This document shows positions 1 to 8,628 of a DNA stretch of 64,000 nt, piece after piece. The notes beneath the pieces were generated by a model. The model was given only the letters and a program-made list of their open reading frames with translations, searched no databases and was not told the DNA's origin. Origin of the DNA: Siphonodentalium dalli (Eukaryota; Mollusca; Scaphopoda; Gadilida; Siphonodentaliidae); assembly GCA_032622095.1 (NCBI GenBank), contig CP136064.1, positions 110,718,004 to 110,782,003 on the forward strand, given 5' to 3'. A program made the position numbers and the translations under genes. Numbering within the stretch: the first letter of the stretch is position 1; each line of letters starts with the position of its first letter.

Positions 1-447
1 ATTGTTCCTAACATGTTGGTGATTTGCAACATCTATAAAGCTAATCAAAAATATAATTTTTTCCATATTTTTGGGGGGGTTTTCGACTTAGAAAATTTGG
101 AACATTTTTGCCTTTTGGATGAGATTGGGTACCTTCATGGTGTAATCAACTCCTCCTACAGTTTTAAATGTAGAGATTTGAAACTCTGGGATATTGTTCC
201 TAACATGTTGGTGATTTGCAACATCTATATAGCTAATCAAAAATATCATTTTTTCCATATTTTTGGGGGGTTTTCGACTTAGAAAATTTTGAACATTTTT
301 GCCTTTTGGATGAGATTGGGTACCTTCATGGTGTAATCAACTCCTCCTACAGTTTTAAATGTAGAGATTTGAAACTCTGGGATATTGTTCCTAACATGTT
401 GGTGATTTGCAACATCTATATAGCTAATACAAAAATATCATTTTTTT
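1..447. repeat. 192-bp tandem repeat, about 2.3 copies
   Basis: The phrase ATTGTTCCTAACATGTTGG recurs at 1, 193 and 384, giving units of 192 and 191 bp that are nearly identical. The third copy decays after about 60 bp, around 447. The first unit starts at base 1, so the array continues to the left of the window. The open frames here repeat with the array and show no recognisable domain, so I read them as satellite rather than gene. Confidence 0.9.
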
Positions 448-1544
448 CGTGTTTGCATGCATTTGTTCATCGGGTTGTTTTGTCCAAGAAATTTTGCGGT
501 GGTTTGCAACATCTATATACTGTATAACATTGTTGCAAATAGTATCCTACAAACAAATCCAATCATGAAGTTTACCACTCGAGTCGGGGGACATGTGGTC
601 TGCGACCTTTTATTTTTATAGAAATTAGAAGCTCGGTGACTCAAACCAATACACGTCCTCCCAAAGCCTCAGTAATTCATCTTAGAAGATTCCTCCTAGC
701 TACTTAATTCAGCTTGGTCTATTTTTTTTGGACAAATGTTTACAGTCAGTTTCATATTTTTCCTAAAAATTCCACCACATACTATTATTCCGCACGTACG
801 TTTATTGGGCACTCACGAGTATTGTCGTATGCGCCGCCTGCACCGGAATACGTCTGCAAGCGCCCCCCTCCCACAATAATAATATACGGTATATATACAA
901 GACCACCCACCAGCCCATCCCACCACCCAGTGTCTTATGCGGCTGTGGTAATATGCGCCGCAACCGCCCACAATAATAATATATAATGTATCTTATGCGC
1001 CATAGAGTGTCTGCAATGGCCCGCAATAATAATATATATAAGCGTCCGCCCACCATCTCATCCCACCACACATAGTGTCTTATGCGGAATGCTAGTGACT
1101 TCGTCCCAAAATGGCGACCTCGTTCCGATTTTATGGGATTTTACGAGATCACCGACAAGTGGGACGAGGTCACCTTTTCGGGAAAAAAATTGGTGGGACG
1201 AGAATGCAGTGGGACAAAGTCACTGGTCACTCTTATGCATCTGCGGCCCCGGGAATATGCACTGCAACTGCCCACAATAATGTGGGGAGTTTGATGCAGA
1301 AGTGAAACCTGCGTTGCGGATATGTTATAAAACAGATAAAATGAACGTTATTGTCCCATTTTAGCTTTGTTATATCTCCCTGAGATTGTGTTTTTGTTTT
1401 ATCTTTATGGGCTAAGCAAATTTGCAATAATATTGCCTGTAATGTCTAAAATTTCCTTAAATATGACACAGTGAATTGCATCCTGAAAAAATAAAAAGAT
1501 TTAAAAAAAAAAAAGTTTTGCCTACCTACCTACCCAATTTTTTT
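448..1544. other. No gene seen; degenerate tandem repeats at 815-1290
   Basis: From about 815 to 1090 a degenerate unit recurs containing 'TCTTATGCG', 'CCGCCCACAATAATAATATA' and 'CATCCCACCA'; a further partial copy lies near 1230-1280. The overlapping open frames on both strands follow this repetition and are not taken as genes. A poly-A run and a CCTACC microsatellite at 1500-1535 border the decayed LINE to the right. Confidence 0.6.
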
Positions 1545-1671
1545 TCAGTCCGTTAGCGGAAACAAACGTATAATTTTGTTAGGCCTTATTGGAAACAATT
1601 CTTGAGTGTGCTGGGAAGTTTTACAAAGGTCCCACGAGGTTTGCCACTTACATTTAACAGAGTCCTTTATT
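1545..1671 (-). pseudogene. LINE ORF2 C-terminal tail (fragment 4 of 4)
   Basis: On the minus strand this stretch continues, in frame, the LINE fragment at 3516-3586 once the 1844-bp element between them is removed and one TATT is kept. It reads IKDSVKCKWQTSWD and then a hydrophobic, basic tail, ending at a TGA at 1547-1545. A KWQ..WD pattern after RNase H is common in LINEs of the Jockey/I type (family knowledge). It is non-functional because of the three insertions upstream. Confidence 0.65.
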
Positions 1672-3515
1672 GGGTCATTCTACCATTAGGTATCCCAAAA
1701 TTGTAAAAAGTGGCAAAATTTCAAACATGCTGAATAATCCTGGCACTTGATTCGTTCAAAAGTACAGATTTTCAGCTTTCCAAAAATGGTATTAAACTAT
1801 ATTGTTGCCTACCTGTTTGTATATATTTGGTTTGTTTGAAATAGTAGTACCCAACTCTGTTATTTTTCCATAATTATCAGAGTGGCCACGTAAGCTGTGA
1901 CATGAAGGTTATTGATAGTAAACATTATAATTTTGCGGCAATACATTGTGTATATTTTTCCAATAAAAAAAATATAAAACATACCCACATTTTCAAAATT
2001 TTGAACATTTATTCATCAACATCTCCATGACTAATCATCTGTCACACACGTAACGATTTAACATTAAAGTTTTAATTTTTCAAAAACTACATGAACATAC
2101 ATCATAGTTTTCTATATTCTGTGACTCCATGGTTTGGATGAAGCACTAAACATCATAAAATAAGATATTAATACTTTTTACGAATTTTGCAGTGCTTCCG
2201 ATATCTGTCACACACGTAACGTTACGTGTGTGACATTATACAATCAACCATTACCAGTCACAAACCACACAACTCAGGTTTCTTTTTGGCTTTATTTTAT
2301 TGAAGAAACTTCTAAATATCAAGAAAATGTATTTTACACATGTTTTTATCTTAAATTCATTCATTTTATCATTCTGAAGTAATTGTGCGCAATAAGGGCA
2401 CATTGTTGGGTCTTAAGCATAAGGCACTGTTCAGTTTAAACTCAATGCAGACATGACCAGGGTTAATAGTAACCCCTTTAAAGCATCCATGGGGTCCTGG
2501 GTACTTAAATACAGTGTTTCTGCAATGTGAATGTCATTTAAACTATTATTGAGATGATGTGTTGGCTTTATATCTCAAAATTAAAAAGGTGTGAAAAGGA
2601 GAATTTAGCCCTTTTTATGACGCAAACACCCCCAGAATATGTTTTTACATCAGTTGTACCACCCCTTCCTACCTGATATATGTGGGTATGTTCTGTGGAT
2701 TTCCACATGGATCACTTATAAGTGAATTAGATGTACATGTTGATGAATATTAAGTTGATTGTCAAACTATAGAATCTTTTGATTATCAATAATTCGATAA
2801 CCTATCCCATGCTCATAGTGCAAATTAATTGGATTACTAGTACCTTTACATGGTCCTGACGGCTGAGTTTGTAACTGCGGTCATGGTTGTACAATTTTAA
2901 ACATTTGCATGACCATTTTTGTCCACTACTTAAAAAACTTTTAACATTACATAAATTTAAAACCCAGGATCTATCTAACCCAACTTAATGCCCTCTTTCA
3001 CATGTACATGATCACACTACTCTTATTGGCCAAATTATATATCATTGAGGGTATTGAATTCCAATAATCTAATAGCAATTTCACAGCGTCACACACGTAA
3101 CGTTTTTGTGTCACACACGTAACGCTGCCTCTTTGGTGGTTATAAGCCTTGGAATGGAAGGTGGTTTGGTGTTGACAATTCAGAAACTATTTTTTGAATA
3201 GCTGAACATATTTCCATTCAAACGTGACATTTATTGTATATTCTAGACTTACTATTTCACAGGAATATAGGCTCAAAAAGAGGACATGCAAAAAACTTAT
3301 TTTTGTGCGTCACACACGTAACGCACCAAATAATGTCCTGCCAAAAATTTATGGTACACAATGAGTTTAAAATATGTCTCAAAAGTCGTGGACTAGCCTC
3401 TGGCAAATAAAATGCAGCATCCCTTGACTAAAATAATTTTATAAAATTAAAGTTATCTTGATTATAAAGGCTCTAAAAACCTCTAAATGTCACACACGTA
3501 ACGATAGAATGACCC
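1672..3515. mobile_element. Non-autonomous DNA element with iterons, TSD TATT
   Basis: The ends are inverted: GGGTCATTCTACCATTA on the left and, reversed, GGGTCATTCTATCGTTA on the right. TATT flanks both sides (1668-1671 and 3516-3519). The LINE frame on either side joins perfectly when the element and one TATT are removed, which independently confirms the borders. Inside are seven exact copies of the 15-bp word GTCACACACGTAACG at 2041, 2207, 2220 (reversed, forming a palindrome with the 2207 copy), 3088, 3110, 3309 and 3489. The last lies right next to the terminal repeat, as a transposase-binding site would. There is no long open frame, so it must depend on another element's transposase. 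The superfamily is not clear to me. Confidence 0.85.
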
Positions 3516-3586
3516 TATTGCATTTTTGTGTTCTTTGAAAGAGTTCAGATTAGAGTGGTCTGTGAAAGAAGCTTGCGGGACAGTAG
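3516..3586 (-). pseudogene. LINE ORF2 segment after RNase H (fragment 3 of 4)
   Basis: Minus-strand reading continues directly from the RNase H end at 8406 across the copia insertion site (shared AGTAG): AAST then VPQASFTDHSNLNSFKEHKN. The frame stays open over all 71 bases and passes on into 1671-1545. It is recognisable only through its continuity with the RNase H fragment. Confidence 0.7.
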
Positions 3587-3814
3587 TGTTATAGTCAGCA
3601 ATAGCAACCCTGATAACCTAAGAGAGATAACTCCACTTACCAGCTACCAATTAGTTGTTATTGTCAGCAGTAGCAACCTTGTCAATCTAAGAGAGATAAC
3701 TCCACCCATCAGCTACCTGATGACATCACAGTAAGGGAAGCCATTGTGTGATCACCCAAGGTGGATGGACAGAAGTAGCAGCAGAAGACAACAAGTGTAA
3801 GTGTCTACTTAACA
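3587..3814 (+). repeat. 5' LTR, 228 bp, with internal 69-bp duplication
   Basis: It begins TGTTATAGTC and ends CTACTTAACA. By eye it is identical to 8173-8400. Bases 3587-3655 and 3656-3724 are diverged direct copies; both start TGTTAT and carry AGAGAGATAACTCCAC, so the LTR's own beginning is duplicated inside it. I see no AATAAA or clear TATA box. A sense-strand GTAAGT lies at 3797-3802, near the end of the LTR. Confidence 0.97.
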
Positions 3815-3815
3815 G

Positions 3816-3827
3816 TGGTAGCAGAGC
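3816..3827 (+). other. Primer-binding site
   Basis: TGGTAGCAGAGC starts one base after the left LTR. It closely resembles the TGGTATCAGAGC site of many copia elements and the complement of the 3' end of initiator-methionine tRNA, so minus-strand DNA is probably primed by that tRNA. Confidence 0.85.
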
Positions 3828-3836
3828 TAAAAGAAG

Positions 3837-6401
3837 ATGGCTCAACACAGCTACAAGATTCCACCTAACCTGGACACTCACAGTAGTTATGAGAGTTGGA
3901 AAAATGAGCTGAAAATGTGGAATTTAGTGACTGATGTTCCCAAAAAAAAACAAGCTCTAGCAGTTGCGTTGTCACTTACGGGAAAAGCGAAGGAAATTGC
4001 TTTGGAAATCTCTGCAGACGACCTTGCTGACGAGGAACAGGGGATGAAGAAACTGTTAAAAAAATTGGATACAGCATTTGAAAAGGACAAAATAGATTGT
4101 GCGTATGAAGCATACAGCGACTTTGAAAACTTTCGTCGAAATGAGGAAATGACAATGTCACAGTACATCATCGAATTCGAACACAAGTACAACAAATTAA
4201 AGTCGTACGATATGACATTACCTTCCGCCGTGCAGGCATTCAAGTTGTTGGATAACACTAATTTATCCACCAAAGATCGACAGTTGGCATTAACGGCATG
4301 CACAAATATAACGTTCGACTTAATGAAATCGGCACTAAAACGGATCTTCGCCGATTCTCATGGAAATCCAGAAGCATCTAACGGAGAAAAGATTCTACTA
4401 AAGAAGGAGCCGGTGGATGATGTCTATTTCACAGGAAGACCGTACAGTGGCGGATACAAAAATGTCGGTAGGAAATACGGAAACGGCAGTTCGAACAAAA
4501 ATCCTCTCGATAAATTTGGAAACGTTACCAAGTGTGCGATTTGCGGTAGTCTCTACCACTGGGCAAAGAACTGTTCTCAACGACGACAACAGGCTTTCCA
4601 GAACAACACAGAGAATAATCAGCCGCATTCTGTGAACATTACTCTTTTCAATGGCGATGTTGGAAAGAATGAAATTTTCATGGTGGAGTCATTTGGAGCT
4701 GCTGTTATTGACACTGCGTGTACGAAAACTGTCTGTGGACAAAAATGGCTACACAACTATATCAACGATTTAACAAGCGAAGAACGAAGTTTTGTTAGTC
4801 TGTCAAAGAGCTCGCAAGAATTTAGATTTGGTGATGGAGTTCAAATTCGGTCGTTGGAAAAAGTGACAATTCCTGCCGTCGTTGGAAAAACACAATGCTG
4901 CATAGTGACAGAAGTTGTGCCGTGCGACATTCCGCTTTTATTGAGCAAACAGTCTTTAAAGAAAGCAGAAGCAGTATTGGACCTCAGTTGTGATAAAGCG
5001 AAAATGTTAGGACAAGATGTTCAACTTGAGTTTACATCAAGCGGCCACTATTGCATAAACATTCACCCACGTTCAACACAAGCAAAAGCCGAGACGAAAA
5101 TGCCAGAAATTCTTGCGGTGGACACGGCTAAACTGGATGATAAAATGCTGATAAAGTTGCACAACCAATTCGGACATCCCACTGCTGAAAAACTTGATGC
5201 GTTGATAGAAAATTCAGGCCAAAAAGACCCCGATCTGCTAGAGAGGTTGAAGGCGATAGTAAAAAACTGTGGAACGTGTGAAAAATTCAAAAAGCAACCA
5301 CCTAGACCGGCAGTTGGATTGCCACTAGCGTCCTATTTCAATGAAACTGTGGCGATGGACCTGCATCAACTAGGACCGTCCTTGTGGTACCTACATATCA
5401 TGGACTTGTTTACTAGGTACAGTGCTGCAACAGTAATAACAAGCAAACGGTCATCTGTGATCACGAACAGTTTTATTCAGAAATGGATAGCGATACATGG
5501 AAGTCCGAAAACGGTTTATTTCGACAATGGTGGAGAATTTGAAAACTGGGAAATGAAGGACATGACCGAGAACTTCAACATTGTTATTAAAACAACACCA
5601 GCGGAAAGTCCGTGGAGTAATGGACTTCTTGAGCGACACAATAAGACTCTGACTGAAATACTCAACAAAGTGAAGAATTCAAATCAAGTGGACATGGAAA
5701 CTGCTCTCGCATGGGCTGTGAACTCTAAGAATTCCTTGGCAAATGTACATGGATATAGTGCATTTCAACTAGTGTATGGACAAAACCCAAACTTGCCGTG
5801 TGTTATAAGTGATCGACTACCTGCGTTGGAAGGAACCACCATGAGCGAGTATGTAGCAAAAAATCTAAATGCGATGCACTCTGCAAGAAAGGCGTTTATA
5901 GAATCAGAATCCTCGGAAAGAATTCGACGGGCCTTAAAGAAGAATACTCGGTCGTACTCTAACTACTCCACTGGAGACAAAGTGTATTATAAACGGGCAA
6001 ATAATCCAGAGTGGAAAGGACCAGGGATTGTAATTGGGCAAGACAGCTCCGTCGTATTTGTAAGACATGGCGGGACATATGTTCGGGTCCACAAGTGCCG
6101 CTTGACAAAACTGCCTTCTTCAGTAACAAATGACACATGTGATGAAGAAGATGTTTCTGAAACTGTTCCCAACAGTACGCCAATATCAACACTTCAGGAA
6201 GAATCTGATGAAGAATGTTCGAAGTCTACAGATGATCCTACTAGTGGAGCAAAAGGCGCGAGCAGTAAATCCATCACACCAACAATTGGACAGTTATTTT
6301 CCTTCAACAGTGATGATGATCAATATGTTGTGAAAATTCTTTCTCGTGCTGGAAAAGCAACAGGGAAACACAAAGCTGGTAAGTGGAGTTATCTCTCTTA
6401 G
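3837..6401 (+). CDS. Copia gag-protease-integrase polyprotein (unspliced form)
   Basis: The 854-codon frame begins at the first ATG after the primer-binding site (MAQHSYK). Domains in order: a gag region to about residue 200; a zinc knuckle CAICGSLYHWAKNC (C233, C236, H241, C246) that binds the RNA genome; an aspartic protease with D292 in AVIDTAC; an integrase zinc domain (H442, H447, C478, C481); and an integrase core with D508, D563 (FDNGGEF) and E599 (LLERHN), giving the expected DD35E spacing. Residues after about 848 (ending WSYLS) come from an inverted copy of LTR sequence and stop at 6399-6401. Read unspliced, the product would lack reverse transcriptase; the predicted intron at 6379-6448 would join it to the RT frame. 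The reading frame is intact and free of stops, which fits a young element. Confidence 0.95.
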   Translation: MAQHSYKIPPNLDTHSSYESWKNELKMWNLVTDVPKKKQALAVALSLTGKAKEIALEISADDLADEEQGMKKLLKKLDTAFEKDKIDCAYEAYSDFENFRRNEEMTMSQYIIEFEHKYNKLKSYDMTLPSAVQAFKLLDNTNLSTKDRQLALTACTNITFDLMKSALKRIFADSHGNPEASNGEKILLKKEPVDDVYFTGRPYSGGYKNVGRKYGNGSSNKNPLDKFGNVTKCAICGSLYHWAKNCSQRRQQAFQNNTENNQPHSVNITLFNGDVGKNEIFMVESFGAAVIDTACTKTVCGQKWLHNYINDLTSEERSFVSLSKSSQEFRFGDGVQIRSLEKVTIPAVVGKTQCCIVTEVVPCDIPLLLSKQSLKKAEAVLDLSCDKAKMLGQDVQLEFTSSGHYCINIHPRSTQAKAETKMPEILAVDTAKLDDKMLIKLHNQFGHPTAEKLDALIENSGQKDPDLLERLKAIVKNCGTCEKFKKQPPRPAVGLPLASYFNETVAMDLHQLGPSLWYLHIMDLFTRYSAATVITSKRSSVITNSFIQKWIAIHGSPKTVYFDNGGEFENWEMKDMTENFNIVIKTTPAESPWSNGLLERHNKTLTEILNKVKNSNQVDMETALAWAVNSKNSLANVHGYSAFQLVYGQNPNLPCVISDRLPALEGTTMSEYVAKNLNAMHSARKAFIESESSERIRRALKKNTRSYSNYSTGDKVYYKRANNPEWKGPGIVIGQDSSVVFVRHGGTYVRVHKCRLTKLPSSVTNDTCDEEDVSETVPNSTPISTLQEESDEECSKSTDDPTSGAKGASSKSITPTIGQLFSFNSDDDQYVVKILSRAGKATGKHKAGKWSYLS

Positions 6402-6484
6402 GTTATCAGGGTTGCTATTGCTGACTATAACAACTCCCCTCTTTCTAGAAGTTCTATTTACAACTTTATGTACATGTATTTACA
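6374..6484 (-). repeat. 111-bp exact inverted copy of PPT plus LTR start
   Basis: This stretch is the reverse complement of 8121-8231 over 111 of 111 bases. The source spans the last non-coding bases, the purine tract and the first 59 bases of the 3' LTR. It sits exactly where the polyprotein changes frame. RNA from the element could fold into a 111-bp stem with the RT-RNase H region in the loop. Confidence 0.97.
6379..6448 (+). other. Predicted 70-nt intron inside the copia polyprotein
   Basis: The donor is CTG|GTAAGT at 6379-6384. A branch-site match, CTGAC, lies at 6421-6425, with its A 24 nt before the acceptor. The acceptor is the pyrimidine run CCCCTCTTTCTAG ending at 6448. All signals lie in the inverted LTR copy. 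Length 70 is 1 mod 3: codon base 6378 joins 6449-6450 as GAA and reading passes exactly into the RT frame. Removing the whole 111-bp copy would not join the frames. Expected joined length is about 847 + 552 codons, normal for a copia polyprotein. No RNA evidence is available here. Confidence 0.6.
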
Positions 6485-8106
6485 AAGACTGGTATAATGT
6501 GGAGTATCGTTCACCAGAAAGACTGTTAGGAACAAGAAACTCTCTCGATCTGTGTGGTGTTGACATTGTTCCGGTTAACGAGCCATCTACATCTTCAGAG
6601 GAAGAGAATAATGTTATGATAGTAAATATGGATACGTTTTATGATGTAAAAATGGCCGAACTTCAGAAATGGAAGGAATACGAAGTCTACAACGAAATTC
6701 CGAATGAAGGACAAAAATGTGTATCAACTCGTTGGATATGTACGATGAAGGAAGTGGACGGAAAGACCGTAAGAAAGGCACGCCTGGTAGCCCGTGGGTT
6801 CGAAGATATCGAAAAAGATATAATAAATAAAGACTCACCGACATGCAATAAAGAGACATTGAGATTATTGCTTGCGATCATGGTACAGAAAGGATGGAAT
6901 CCAAAATCAATGGACATCAAAGCAGCATTTCTGCAAAGCTCCCAGATCTCCAGGACAATATTTCTTAAACCACCGAAGGAGTCGTCATCATCAGGAGTCT
7001 GGCGCCTAAATAAATGTGTTTACGGCTTAGCTGATGCATCATTGTGTTGGTATCAACGAGTTAAGGCAGTAATGTTAAAATGTGGAGCAAAGACATCTTC
7101 CTTGGATCCAGCTACGTTCTACTGGTGCGATAAAGAGGACAATCTCATCGGAATATTAGCTACTCATGTCGATGACTTTATTTGGGGAGGTTCTCAAATC
7201 TTCGAAAACGACATCATTGGTGCTATTCGAACACAACTAAATGTTGGAAGAGAAGAATCAGAATCCTTCAAATATATCGGCTTACATTTAGAGGTGGTTA
7301 AAGATTGTGTCTCGTTGGATCAAGATAGTTACCTGAAGTGTCTGCAAGCAATGACTATTTCAAAGGATCGCATAATGAGTAAAGAGGCGTCTTTAACATC
7401 TGAAGAAAAGACAATACTTCAATCAAAACTTGGACAACTGCTCTGGATAGCAGTTCAAACTCGACCAGACATTATGTATGACACGGCTGTCTTAACCTCG
7501 GAGCTGCAAAATCCTTCAGTAAAGCACATTCTGGCAATCAACAAAATAATAAAGAGAGTGAAGTCGGATAATGTGAAGCTGCTATTCAAGAAGTTTGACA
7601 ACCCAGAAAACACAAGACTGCTAGTTTATAGTGATGCGTCTTTGGGAAACCTTTACGATGGCGGAAGCCAAGGTGGACATCTGATCATGATAACGGACAA
7701 CGAAACAGTTATACCAATTGCATGGCAATCAAAACGTATTCGTCGCATAGTCAGAAGTACCTTAGCTGCTGAAACGCTTGCGCTAGCAGATGGTATTGAT
7801 GCAGCCATTCACACAGCTCAATTATACTCCGAAATAATGACAGGATCTGTAAATCCGAAATTCATCCCTATAGAGTGCGTTACAGACAACCATTCATTAT
7901 ACGATGCGCTAAAGTCTACAAACTATGTTTGCGAGAAACGTTTACGTATGGACATTAACGGAATTCGAGAGCTGATCAGAAGTCGCCAGATAACTGAAGT
8001 TAAATGGAGCAAGTCGCAGTATCAGTTAGCTGACTGTCTGACCAAGAAAGGAGCATCATCTCTAGCCCTGCTCGGAGTGCTGGAGAGAGGATCGCTGCTG
8101 CAGTAA
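6449..8106 (+). CDS. Copia reverse transcriptase-RNase H portion of polyprotein
   Basis: This is the second frame (+1 relative to the gag frame). An ATG at 6346 opens the same frame, but the first codons are inverted LTR sequence, so it is better read as the second exon of a spliced polyprotein starting at 6449. Copia RT signatures appear in order: STRWICTMKE, KARLVARGF, SMDIKAAFLQ, NKCVYGLADAS and the active-site HVDD at 7165-7176 (most relatives have YVDD or FVDD). RNase H follows with LLVYSDASLG, AAETLALADG, CVTDNHSLYDAL and ADCLTKKGA. It copies the element's RNA into DNA and removes the RNA strand. The frame is intact to the TAA at 8104-8106, 66 bases before the right LTR. Confidence 0.93.
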
Positions 8107-8160
8107 GACAATGACGGAGATGTAAATACATGTACATAAAGTTGTAAATAGAACTTCTAG

Positions 8161-8172
8161 AAAGAGGGGAGT
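8161..8172 (+). other. Polypurine tract
   Basis: AAAGAGGGGAGT lies immediately before the right LTR and would prime plus-strand DNA synthesis. It is inside the segment copied in inverted form at 6374-6484, where its complement supplies the pyrimidine tract of the predicted acceptor. Confidence 0.9.
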
Positions 8173-8400
8173 TGTTATAGTCAGCAATAGCAACCCTGAT
8201 AACCTAAGAGAGATAACTCCACTTACCAGCTACCAATTAGTTGTTATTGTCAGCAGTAGCAACCTTGTCAATCTAAGAGAGATAACTCCACCCATCAGCT
8301 ACCTGATGACATCACAGTAAGGGAAGCCATTGTGTGATCACCCAAGGTGGATGGACAGAAGTAGCAGCAGAAGACAACAAGTGTAAGTGTCTACTTAACA
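8173..8400 (+). repeat. 3' LTR, identical to the 5' LTR
   Basis: 228 bp, TGTTATAGTC to CTACTTAACA, with no differences from 3587-3814 that I can find. It is followed by AGTAG, the target duplication. Confidence 0.97.
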
Positions 8401-8405
8401 AGTAG

Positions 8406-8628
8406 AAGCTGCTTCTTTTGCTGCAATGTCTGCCAAATCATTACCCGTAATGTTAGTATGACCTCTCATCCATTTCAGAATAACCCTGGATCCCGTTTCA
8501 TTGAAAATATCATTTATTAGAGAGTTACATGCACGAGTGTGATCTATGTGAACTTTATAATAGTCTCGATTGTATATTGTCTGTAACGCACTTTTTGAGT
8601 CACTGATAACAATGGTTGCTACAGATAG
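8406..8628 (-). pseudogene. LINE RNase H, C-terminal half (fragment 2 of 4)
   Basis: The minus strand reads KLSVATIVISDSKSALQTI, then HTRACNSLINDIF, VILKWMRGHTNITGNDLADI and AAKEAAS. These are the third and fourth catalytic blocks of RNase H (D of ISDSKSAL; D of GNDLAD after the GH motif). The frame is open throughout. Its N-terminal half lies at 11745-12182, separated by a repeat block; its C-terminal continuation lies beyond the copia element. Confidence 0.85.

Larger units (their letters stand above)
3582..8405 (+). mobile_element. Complete Ty1/copia LTR retrotransposon with TSD AGTAG
   Basis: Two identical 228-bp LTRs (TGTTAT...TTAACA) bound the element at 3587 and 8400, and the 5-bp duplication AGTAG lies on both sides (3582-3586, 8401-8405). 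A primer-binding site follows the left LTR and a purine tract precedes the right one. The order gag, protease, integrase, RT, RNase H is that of Ty1/copia. The lack of differences between the LTRs means a very recent insertion. It landed antisense to an old LINE, inside the reading frame just after RNase H. Clade is not certain; mollusc copia elements often belong to GalEa or CoMol-type lineages, but I cannot place this one. Confidence 0.97.

Noticed and set aside
802-1071. Overlapping open frames on both strands
   Set aside because: They follow a degenerate GC-rich tandem repeat and have low-complexity translations.
6374-6484. Frame change in copia as a sequencing error or simple dead copy
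   Set aside because: The change sits in a precise 111-bp inverted duplication with ordered splice signals, and all else is intact; an error would not create this. A dead copy cannot be ruled out and is stated as the alternative.
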